From contig DGJU01000027.1 in assembly GCA_002387605.1 (NCBI GenBank), forward strand, positions 63,966 to 85,639: a DNA stretch of 21,674 nt, written 5' to 3'. Position numbers and translations under genes: made by a program. The notes under the pieces were generated by a model. That model did no database searches. It saw only the letters and a list, made by a program, of their open reading frames with translations, and was not told the DNA's origin. Source of the stretch: Alphaproteobacteria bacterium UBA4588 (GTDB lineage: Bacteria > Pseudomonadota > Alphaproteobacteria > Puniceispirillales > Puniceispirillaceae). Of this stretch, positions 15,416 to 21,674 are shown in pieces. The first letter of the stretch is position 1; every line of letters begins with the position of its first letter.

Positions 15416-16727
15416 TGCAAAGATGAATAAGTCTGAAACACAAATGCCTATTGATATTCTTATCCTTGCTGCTGGCACAGGGTCACGGTTTGGCAAAGAT
15501 ACCCCCAAGCAGTTTGTTGAAATTGACGGTTTATCCCTACTGCACCACGCCTGCACAAGCGTTGCGGGCTGGCCTGCCTGCAACAGTCTGACTATCTGCT
15601 ACCCAGAAGCGGGGCTGAGCCCGCAGCAGACGGCCGAGCTTGATAGTCTTGCCGAGCTGATTGGCCGTCCCATTCACCGTGTTGCAGGCGGCAGCAGACG
15701 CGATATATCAGTGCATCATGGCCTCCAGCATATTTTTGCTACATCAGGCGCTACATCTAGGCTGGTAATGATCCATGACTGCGCCCGCCCCTTTGTGCCC
15801 CACGCTGTGCTAGACAGGCTTCTGGATGCCTATCATGCACAGGATAAATCAGGGTATCTGGGTATCATTCCTGTAATGCCGGTCACAGATACCATCAAGG
15901 CTGTGGATCAGAGCCCTGAGGCAGGCATAAACACTGTTAGCCATACTATGGACCGAAACGCTCTGGTGCGGGTTCAGACGCCGCAATTATTTCAGCTATC
16001 AGACATCCTGCAGTTGCATAATGATTTTGCAGCGCGCCAGCCTGCTGATACCACAGCATTACCAACAGATGATGCCAGCCTTATGGAACAGGCCGGCGGT
16101 CTCATCCTTACCGTTGAGGGTGCTAGCTTACTTGAAAAAATTACCTATCGCGACGACCTTGCCAGACTATCAGCCGAGGCAGGCTTTTATCAGAAGGGGC
16201 AGGATATGCCGATTTTCATTCCACGCGTTGCAACTGGCTATGATGTGCATAAATTTTCTAAGACAGAACCCGGACCGGTTATGATTTGCGGTGTTGCTGT
16301 CCCGCATGCGGTAAATGTTACAGCTCATTCAGATGGTGATGTTGGGCTTCATGCGTTATGTGATGCAATTTTTGGGGCATTGGCTGATGGCGATATCGGG
16401 TCTCATTTTCCGCCAAGTGATGAGCGCTGGCGTGACGCAACCTCTGACCAGTTTTTGGCGTTTGCCTGCAATCGTGCCCATGCGGTAGGTGCACAGATAA
16501 GCAATCTTGATGTTACCCTTATCTGCGAGCAACCCAAAATTACCCCTCACAGAGACGCTATGCGGACCAGAATAGCTGAGATATGCGCCCTTCCTGTTAG
16601 CCATATATCGGTAAAAGCAACCACCAGCGAAGGGCTTGGCTTTACCGGACGCCGTGAGGGCATAGCCGCTCAGGCAACAGCAACACTTCTGCTGCCCGTT
16701 ATACAAGAGGGGAGCAGCAAAAGCTGA
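15408..16727 (+). CDS. ispDF: Bifunctional IspD/IspF enzyme of the MEP isoprenoid pathway
   Basis: This 439-aa fusion carries two steps of the methylerythritol phosphate pathway. The N-terminal IspD domain (about 13-245) is 2-C-methyl-D-erythritol 4-phosphate cytidylyltransferase, with the nucleotide-binding LAAGTGSRFGKDTPKQF (20-36), IHDCARPF, DTIK and QTPQLF. The C-terminal IspF domain (about 272-432) is the 2,4-cyclodiphosphate synthase, with GYDVHKF (D279, H281), HSDGDVGLH (307-315), GDIGSHFP and TTSEGLGFTGR. The fusion is common in alphaproteobacteria. The start is uncertain: ATGs at 15408, 15423 and 15444 are all possible, each with a poor Shine-Dalgarno; the IspD fold begins right after the last. 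It overlaps pgpA by one base (TGATG). Confidence 0.96.
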   Translation: MPDAKMNKSETQMPIDILILAAGTGSRFGKDTPKQFVEIDGLSLLHHACTSVAGWPACNSLTICYPEAGLSPQQTAELDSLAELIGRPIHRVAGGSRRDISVHHGLQHIFATSGATSRLVMIHDCARPFVPHAVLDRLLDAYHAQDKSGYLGIIPVMPVTDTIKAVDQSPEAGINTVSHTMDRNALVRVQTPQLFQLSDILQLHNDFAARQPADTTALPTDDASLMEQAGGLILTVEGASLLEKITYRDDLARLSAEAGFYQKGQDMPIFIPRVATGYDVHKFSKTEPGPVMICGVAVPHAVNVTAHSDGDVGLHALCDAIFGALADGDIGSHFPPSDERWRDATSDQFLAFACNRAHAVGAQISNLDVTLICEQPKITPHRDAMRTRIAEICALPVSHISVKATTSEGLGFTGRREGIAAQATATLLLPVIQEGSSKS

Positions 16728-17206
16728 TGTCTGTCATGGATAAACTGCTACAGGCCATCGCAACCCTTGGTCCAATTGGAAAGCTACCGGCTCCCGGAAC
16801 AGCTGGGTCTGTTGTTGCGGTAATAACAGGTCTTTATCTGATGTCATTTGGGCCTCTTATTCTTGGGTTTGGCTGTCTTATCGTCCTTGTTATCGGCACG
16901 ATTGCGAGTGAGCATTACACCCGCATAACCGGCCGTAAGGACCCCTCAGAGGTCATCATTGATGAAGTTGCTGGGCAATGGTCTGTTTTGCTGTGCATCC
17001 CTTATGGAACACCGGATATGCTGATTTGGGTTGGCGCAGGGTTTCTGCTATTTCGATTTTTTGATATTGTAAAACCACCGCCGGTTAGTACAGCTGAAGC
17101 ATTGCCCGGCGGGATTGGGATTATGGCAGATGATATGGTTGCCGGCACATTGGCAGGTATCTGCCTTCTCATCCTGTCCTACCTCACAGGAAACCCCCTC
17201 TTCTAG
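16727..17206 (+). CDS. pgpA: Phosphatidylglycerophosphatase A
   Basis: PgpA is an inner-membrane phosphatase that converts phosphatidylglycerophosphate to phosphatidylglycerol. The 159-aa product has the family signature LPAPGTAGS (20-28), the acidic segment DPSEVIIDEVAGQW (72-85), RFFDIVKPPP (110-119) and GGIGIMADDMVAG (128-140). These Asp/Glu residues form the magnesium-dependent active site. Hydrophobic segments at about 29-61, 86-108 and 138-153 are consistent with an integral membrane protein. Its ATG overlaps the ispDF stop and pncC follows after 21 bases, so the three genes form a likely operon. Confidence 0.93.
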   Translation: MSVMDKLLQAIATLGPIGKLPAPGTAGSVVAVITGLYLMSFGPLILGFGCLIVLVIGTIASEHYTRITGRKDPSEVIIDEVAGQWSVLLCIPYGTPDMLIWVGAGFLLFRFFDIVKPPPVSTAEALPGGIGIMADDMVAGTLAGICLLILSYLTGNPLF

Positions 17207-17227
17207 CGCGTTCATTAAGGATACAAG

Positions 17228-17710
17228 ATGTCAGAGACACATAGATTAGCTGAACAGCTCGTAGCAGACCTTGTCGCCCAAAACAGAACGCTGACAACAG
17301 TTGAATCCTGCACCGGCGGATTAGTATTTGTCACAATGACAGATATTGCCGGCTCTTCTGCTGTTATGGAACGCGGCTTCATTACCTATAGCAATCAGGC
17401 AAAACAAGACCTTGTCGGCGTGGCAGAAGAAACGCTTATCGCGCATGGCGCTGTCTCAGAAGAGGTTGCCGCAGAAATGGCTGTTGGCGGATGCCGTCAT
17501 AGCACAGATGGCGCGATTGCTGTTGGGCTGACAGGAATAGCAGGGCCAGGAGGCGGCAGTTCGGCCAAACCGGTTGGGCTGGTCTATATTGCGGTTGCTG
17601 ATACAGCGCGGTGCACAGTCATAAAGCATCATTTTGACGGCGACCGTACAGCTGTGCGGTCTGCGGCAGTTGCAGCGGCACTGGCTCACATTAGTGATTT
17701 TATCGGGTAA
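17228..17710 (+). CDS. pncC: Nicotinamide-nucleotide amidase PncC (CinA C-terminal domain protein)
   Basis: PncC deamidates nicotinamide mononucleotide to nicotinic acid mononucleotide, recycling NAD breakdown products. The 160-aa product is the stand-alone CinA C-terminal domain: VESCTGG (25-31, with the conserved Ser27), GFITYSNQAK (50-59, Y54 and K59), and LTGIAGPGGG (101-110). The N-terminal molybdopterin-binding-like domain of full-length CinA is absent, which is normal for the PncC form. AAGGA is 7 bases upstream of the ATG. It is the last gene of the ispDF-pgpA-pncC set. Confidence 0.93.
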   Translation: MSETHRLAEQLVADLVAQNRTLTTVESCTGGLVFVTMTDIAGSSAVMERGFITYSNQAKQDLVGVAEETLIAHGAVSEEVAAEMAVGGCRHSTDGAIAVGLTGIAGPGGGSSAKPVGLVYIAVADTARCTVIKHHFDGDRTAVRSAAVAAALAHISDFIG

Positions 17711-17717
17711 ACGAGGG

Positions 17718-17753
17718 CGCCTGCAAAACAGCAGTTCCTGCTAGGCGTTGTTT
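17718..17753 (+). terminator. Possible terminator between convergent pncC and the START-domain gene
   Basis: AGCAG (17730-17734) and CTGCT (17738-17742) form a tight hairpin with a TTC loop. It is stacked on an outer CGCCT (17718-17722) with AGGCG (17743-17747) pair, leaving a 7-base bulge, and is followed by TTGTTT. On the minus strand the inner hairpin is followed by GTTTT, so it might act in both directions. It overlaps the stop codon of the converging gene. The stem is short. Confidence 0.3.
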
Positions 17754-18211
17754 CCATCACGGCTAGATGCAGAAATTTGCGGTGTATAAAGCACATCTGC
17801 GCGGGCTTCAAATGCGCCAACCATTCTGCGAACCGCTTCGGTAAACAAACTTTCGATAACCGTCTGCAAAATCCGCGATTTAAATTCGAAATCAACATAG
17901 AAATCAATCATACAGCCATCGTGATGGGGCAAGAATGTCCATGTATTTTTCAGATATTTAAAGGGACCTTCTGCATAATCTACTTGAATTTTTAAGGCTG
18001 CTTTATCGAGCTGAACATGCGAGGTAAATTGCTCTCTGAACATCTGAAACCCAATAATGAGATCCGCCACTAGCTTGTCTTCACTGCGCGTTTTAACGCG
18101 TGATGCAAGACACCATGGCAGAAACGCCGGATAATGCTGAACATCAGCAACAAGCTGAAATAGCTGTTCAGGAGTATGGCGAATAATCCGATTTTCGCTA
18201 TGGATAGTCAT
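17741..18211 (-). CDS. COQ10/RatA-like START-domain protein
   Basis: This 156-aa protein belongs to the polyketide-cyclase/START superfamily shared by mitochondrial COQ10 and bacterial RatA. Signatures are HTPEQLFQLVADVQHYPAFLP with LPWC (31-34), a central GFQMFREQFTSHV, EGPFKYLKNTW, and FYVDFEFKS before the C-terminal helix. COQ10 proteins bind coenzyme Q and aid respiration; E. coli RatA was described as a ribosome-associated toxin. In an alphaproteobacterium the COQ10-like role is the more natural reading, but the sequence does not decide it. It lies 18 bases after lipA with an AGGGGC Shine-Dalgarno, probably co-transcribed. Confidence 0.87.
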   Translation of the reverse strand: MTIHSENRIIRHTPEQLFQLVADVQHYPAFLPWCLASRVKTRSEDKLVADLIIGFQMFREQFTSHVQLDKAALKIQVDYAEGPFKYLKNTWTFLPHHDGCMIDFYVDFEFKSRILQTVIESLFTEAVRRMVGAFEARADVLYTPQISASSRDGNNA

Positions 18212-18229
18212 ACCAGAAGCCCCTGTATA

Positions 18230-19183
18230 TTAACCTGCCACGAGCTGAGCAGTGCGGGCATCACGCAATGCCGCAAAATCAGCATCAGCATGATATGACG
18301 AGCGTGTCAGAGGGGTTGAGGCCATCATAAGGAAGCCTTTTGCCTGTCCGGCATCCGCATAATGCGTAAACTGTTCTGGTGTTACGAACCTGTCGACTTC
18401 TGCATGTTTTGGGGTTGGTTGCAGATACTGGCCTATGGTCATGAAATCGACCTGAGCTGCGCGCAAATCATCCATTACTTGGGATACTTCGCTATCATCT
18501 TCGCCCAACCCTACCATAATACCCGATTTGGTAAAAATAGACGGGTCCATCTTTTTCACATCTGCCAGTACCGACAGAGAATGAAAATAGCGGGCACCGG
18601 GACGAACAGACGGATAAAGGCGCGGCACAGTTTCCATATTATGATTAAACACATCAGGGCGCGCTTCAACGACGATTTCCACGGCCCCTTCTTTGCGCAG
18701 AAAATCAGGCGTTAACACTTCGATTGTTGTGGTTGGAGACTGGGCGCGAATAGCTGTAATTGTCTCAGCGAAATGACGCGCACCGCCATCATCAAGATCG
18801 TCTCTGTCAACTGATGTAATAACAACATGGGCAAGACCAAGTGTGGCAACAGCACGGGCAACATTTTCAGGCTCATGCGGATCAAGCAGGTCAGGCCGGC
18901 CGGTTGCAACATTACAGAACGCACAAGCACGCGTACAAATAGAGCCTAAAATCATCATTGTTGCGTGTTTCTGGGCCCAGCACTCACCAATATTCGGGCA
19001 CGCTGCTTCCTCGCATACCGTAACAAGGTTTAGCTCACGCATCAGTTTTCTGGTTTCGGTAAAAGCACCGGCGGCAGGCGCTTTCACGCGCAACCATTCA
19101 GGACGGCGCGGCTGTGGCTTATCAGGGTTACGACGCTTTTCGGGGTGTCGCTGCGCCCCTTTAGTCAGATTTGGTGTCGGCAT
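18230..19183 (-). CDS. lipA: Lipoyl synthase
   Basis: LipA is a radical SAM enzyme that inserts two sulfurs into protein-bound octanoyl groups to make the lipoyl cofactor of pyruvate and 2-oxoglutarate dehydrogenases. The 317-aa product has both iron-sulfur clusters: the auxiliary cluster CEEAACPNIGEC (C57, C62, C68), which is sacrificed as sulfur donor, and the radical SAM CTRACAFC (C83, C87, C90). The C-terminal RSSYHA supplies the conserved serine ligand. It lies directly downstream of pdhC and lpdA, linking cofactor synthesis to the enzyme that uses it. The Shine-Dalgarno is weak, and the 103-base gap to lpdA holds no clear promoter. Confidence 0.97.
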   Translation of the reverse strand: MPTPNLTKGAQRHPEKRRNPDKPQPRRPEWLRVKAPAAGAFTETRKLMRELNLVTVCEEAACPNIGECWAQKHATMMILGSICTRACAFCNVATGRPDLLDPHEPENVARAVATLGLAHVVITSVDRDDLDDGGARHFAETITAIRAQSPTTTIEVLTPDFLRKEGAVEIVVEARPDVFNHNMETVPRLYPSVRPGARYFHSLSVLADVKKMDPSIFTKSGIMVGLGEDDSEVSQVMDDLRAAQVDFMTIGQYLQPTPKHAEVDRFVTPEQFTHYADAGQAKGFLMMASTPLTRSSYHADADFAALRDARTAQLVAG

Positions 19184-19286
19184 AACAGCTCACTTCGCTC
19201 AACTTTGGCTTTTCCTTAGATGATATAGTACTCGCACAGCCCTTCTGCATGTGCAAATTGTCGCGCTTGATGAGCAACCCATGATC

Positions 19287-20699
19287 TTAGAAATGTATCG
19301 CTCTGTCATACGCATCCAGAACAGATTCATGCATTGCCTCAGACAAGGTCGGATGCGGGAAGATAGTATGCATTAACTCAGCTTCAGTTGTCTCAAGCGA
19401 GCGGGCAACAACATATCCTTGGATAAGCTCAGTCACCTCTGGGCCTATCATATGAGCCCCAAGCAGAGCGCCTGTCTTTGCATCAAAAATTGTCTTGATA
19501 AGACCTTCATCATCACCAAGCGCAATCGCCTTACCATTCGCAAGAAAGGGGAATTTACCGACCTTTATCTCATAGCCGGCTTGCTTTGCTTTGGTTTCAG
19601 TCAGGCCAACTGATGCAACCTGTGGGCGGCAATAAGTACAGCCTGGCACAGAATTATCTTCAATCGGATGAACATGTTTCATACCGGCAATCTTCTCGAT
19701 ACAGATAATACCTTCATGGCTTGCTTTATGGGCGAGCCATGGTGCGCCTGTCACATCACCAATAGCATACAAGCCTGCTTCACCCGTCGCGCCATAACCA
19801 TCAGTGACAATATGACCTCGATCCAGCTTCACCTTAGTTGCCTCAAGGCCTATATTTTCAGAATTACCAACAATACCAACAGCCATAATAACGCGCTCTG
19901 CAACTAATTGCTGTTTTGCACCGCCAGTTTCGATATCAGCTGCAACCCCTTGGGAGGTTTCTTTTAGCCCCAATAATTTTGCAGAAGTCAGAATTTTAAT
20001 GCCACGTTTTTCAAATGACTTTTGCGCCAGCGCCGAAATCTCTTCATCTTCGGCATTCAGAATACGGTCAAGATACTCAACAATCGTAACCTCAACGCCC
20101 ATATCCTGATAGAAGCTGGCAAATTCAACACCAATCGCGCCAGAGCCAACCACAATCAGAGATTTTGGCATTTTTTCCGGCACCATAGCATCTTTATAAG
20201 TCACAATACTGCTACCGTTTGGCTCAATACCCGGCAGGGCGCGCGCTCTGGCACCGGTTGCAATGATGATATGTTTGCCAGTCAGGCGGGTCTCGCTTTT
20301 ACCGGTCACAGAAAGTACCCAGTTTGCGCCTGATTTTCCGGCTAGTTTGGCAGTGCCGTCAAACACAGTAACCTTGTTCTTTTTCAGAAGATGACCAACA
20401 CCTGATGATAGACGGGAGGCAACCCCTCTGGAGCGCTCGACAACCTTTTTCAAGTTTACGCTCACAGTGCCAGACACCTCGATACCAAAATCAGCCGCAT
20501 GCTCGATATTATGCTTGATTTCAGCCGCACGAAGCAGTGCTTTGGTTGGAATACAGCCCCAATTCAGGCAAATACCGCCAAGATGTTCGCGCTCGACAAC
20601 AGCTGCCGACATGCCAAGCTGGCTTGCACGGATGGCTGCAACATAGCCCCCCGGCCCGCCGCCAATTACAATTACATCAAACTCAGTTTTCTGTGCCAT
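19287..20699 (-). CDS. lpdA: Dihydrolipoyl dehydrogenase (E3)
   Basis: LpdA is the FAD flavoprotein that reoxidises dihydrolipoamide on E2, passing electrons to NAD+. From the ATG at 20699 the product is 470 aa: FAD-binding VIGGGPGGYVAA (11-22), redox disulfide GGICLNWGCIPTK (C44, C49), NAD-binding VVGSGAIGVEFASF, second FAD motif YAIGDVTGAPWLAH, and the dimer-interface active site FPHPTLSEAMHE with the His-Glu pair. The frame runs upstream to a TTG at 20750, but AGGAAG lies 6 bases before the ATG and the E3 fold begins just after it, so 20699 is the start. Its position after pdhC marks it as the pyruvate dehydrogenase E3. Confidence 0.97.
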   Translation of the reverse strand: MAQKTEFDVIVIGGGPGGYVAAIRASQLGMSAAVVEREHLGGICLNWGCIPTKALLRAAEIKHNIEHAADFGIEVSGTVSVNLKKVVERSRGVASRLSSGVGHLLKKNKVTVFDGTAKLAGKSGANWVLSVTGKSETRLTGKHIIIATGARARALPGIEPNGSSIVTYKDAMVPEKMPKSLIVVGSGAIGVEFASFYQDMGVEVTIVEYLDRILNAEDEEISALAQKSFEKRGIKILTSAKLLGLKETSQGVAADIETGGAKQQLVAERVIMAVGIVGNSENIGLEATKVKLDRGHIVTDGYGATGEAGLYAIGDVTGAPWLAHKASHEGIICIEKIAGMKHVHPIEDNSVPGCTYCRPQVASVGLTETKAKQAGYEIKVGKFPFLANGKAIALGDDEGLIKTIFDAKTGALLGAHMIGPEVTELIQGYVVARSLETTEAELMHTIFPHPTLSEAMHESVLDAYDRAIHF

Positions 20700-20740
20700 G
20701 AGAGACTTCCTGACCTTTATTATCGTTTGCAAAGACGCAT

Positions 20741-20761
20741 AAGCACCCAAAGCTGGTGCTT
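20741..20761 (-). other. Intercistronic stem-loop between pdhC and lpdA
   Basis: AAGCACC (20741-20747) and GGTGCTT (20755-20761) form a perfect 7-bp stem with a 7-base loop, in the 75-base gap between the E2 stop and the E3 start. On the transcribed minus strand no run of U follows. An mRNA processing or stability element that sets the E2:E3 ratio is more plausible than a terminator. Confidence 0.4.
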
Positions 20762-20774
20762 TTGCGATGCTATA

Positions 20775-21674
20775 TTACAGCAGCATCATTACCGGATTTT
20801 CAATTGCAGCCTTAAATGCCTGCATCCAGCGTGCCCCCAGCGCGCCATCCACAATCCTGTGGTCAGCTGATAAGGTGACAGACATGACAGTTGCAACCGC
20901 AAGCGCGCCCTGTTTGACAACCGGACGTTGTTCACCTGCACCAACGGCTAGAATCGCGCCTTGCGGCGGGTTGATAACAGCTGCAAATTCACGAATGCCA
21001 AACATCCCCAAATTTGAAATGGTGAAACTGCCGCCTGAATATTCAGACGGGTCAAGCTTGCCAGAACGTGCCCGGCCAGCAAGATCAACTGCTTTTCCAG
21101 CAATTTCAGACAAGCTCAGCTTATTTGCCCCATGAATTACAGGTGTGACGAGCCCGCCATCAACCGCAACAGCCATGCAGACATCAGCCTGATCATAGTA
21201 TCGGCAGCCCTCTTCTTCATAACAGCCATTCACATCCGGCACCGTCATCAGCGCATAAGCTGCTGCTTTGATAACCATATCATTGACGGAAATTTTTACC
21301 CCTTCAGGGGCATTTTCATTCAATGATTTACGGGCAGAAAGCAGTGTATCAATCTCACAATCAACGGTGAGGTAGAAATGCGGGGCTGTCTGTTTGGAGT
21401 ATTGCAGACGCTCAGCTATCACGCGGCGCATCGCATTGTGCGGCACAAAGCGCGAACCAGCTTCGGCTATCACAGCAGAACCGGTAGCTACAGGCGCTGT
21501 AATGCCGCGCGCAACAGCTTCTTCAACATCAGCCCGTATAATCCGGCCATGCGGTCCAGTGCCTGTTAACGCGGCTAAATCAACACCATTATCACCAGCA
21601 ATGCGCCGGGCAAGCGGGCTTGCAAAGATACGGGTTCGCGATCCAACAGCAGGAGAGACTGGCCCAGAGACTGG
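20775..21674 (-). CDS. pdhC: Pyruvate dehydrogenase complex E2 (dihydrolipoamide acetyltransferase), 5' end cut by window
   Basis: The frame is open from the right window edge to a stop at 20775, so this is the C-terminal 299 residues of E2; the lipoyl domain(s) and the start lie outside. Visible first is a proline-rich linker, then the peripheral subunit-binding domain (SPLARRIAGDNGVDL, TGTGPHGRIIRADVE, near 21530-21630). The catalytic acyltransferase domain follows, ending in ADHRIVDGALGARW, where His and Asp form the HxxxDG active site. Lpd and LipA downstream favour the pyruvate rather than the 2-oxoglutarate complex. A GTG at 21471-21473 could be mistaken for a start, but the conserved domain continues upstream of it. 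Confidence 0.93.
   Translation of the reverse strand, partial: PVSGPVSPAVGSRTRIFASPLARRIAGDNGVDLAALTGTGPHGRIIRADVEEAVARGITAPVATGSAVIAEAGSRFVPHNAMRRVIAERLQYSKQTAPHFYLTVDCEIDTLLSARKSLNENAPEGVKISVNDMVIKAAAYALMTVPDVNGCYEEEGCRYYDQADVCMAVAVDGGLVTPVIHGANKLSLSEIAGKAVDLAGRARSGKLDPSEYSGGSFTISNLGMFGIREFAAVINPPQGAILAVGAGEQRPVVKQGALAVATVMSVTLSADHRIVDGALGARWMQAFKAAIENPVMMLL

Noticed and set aside
19234..19254. GCACA ... TGTGC hairpin between lpdA and lipA
   Set aside because: Only five base pairs with an 11-base loop and no T tract; not distinguishable from chance.
20700..20750. LpdA extended upstream to a TTG at 20750
   Set aside because: AGGAAG sits 6 bases before the ATG at 20699, and the E3 fold begins immediately after it. 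The extension covers the intercistronic stem-loop.
21471..21473. GTG as the start of a short acyltransferase gene
   Set aside because: The frame continues without a stop to the window edge and encodes the E3-binding domain of E2 upstream, so the GTG is an internal valine codon.

Overview
The window is a compact stretch of an alphaproteobacterial chromosome with a moderate G+C content. The evidence is gene content and order: dusB-ntrB-ntrC-ntrY-ntrX-trkA-dat-hfq in one run, a fused ispDF, recG beside a DUF502 membrane protein, and pdhC-lpdA-lipA beside a COQ10/RatA-like START protein. The streamlined spacing, moderate G+C and gene set would fit a marine alphaproteobacterium of the SAR116 / Puniceispirillum type. 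That placement is inference; no taxonomic marker gene is present.

Layout. Bases 1-195 hold the tail of an unidentified plus-strand gene, followed by a possible terminator. recG (329-2419, +) converges on a DUF502 membrane protein (2440-3120, -). A 217-bp divergent region carrying an 8-bp inverted repeat precedes mazG (3338-4183, +). A long minus-strand block runs from 15113 down to 4213: dusB, ntrB, ntrC, ntrY, ntrX, trkA, dat, hfq and an inositol-monophosphatase-family gene. dusB to ntrX is tightly coupled, with gaps or overlaps of 5 bases or less; trkA and hfq have room for their own promoters. A 294-bp divergent region (15114-15407) separates dusB from the plus-strand block ispDF, pgpA, pncC (15408-17710). 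The right end is a second minus-strand block: pdhC (E2, cut by the window edge), lpdA (E3), lipA and the START-domain gene (21674 down to 17741). Here lipA makes the lipoyl cofactor used by the E2 encoded beside it.

The most notable signal is in the nitrogen-regulation cluster. NtrB, NtrY and NtrX look catalytically intact, but neither NtrC nor NtrX has the GAFTGA sigma-54 contact loop. NtrC has also lost the Walker B Asp-Glu pair, the first Walker A glycine and the second arginine finger, while keeping its receiver domain and Fis-type helix-turn-helix. This points to a sigma-54-independent, probably non-ATPase NtrC. Secondary points are a mirrored TTAGGC/ATTAAT element and a chain of ATGA-linked mini-ORFs in the dusB/ispDF divergent region, the absence of hflX next to hfq, and an unusual second metal motif in the monophosphatase. 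I found no tRNA, rRNA, CRISPR array or mobile element.
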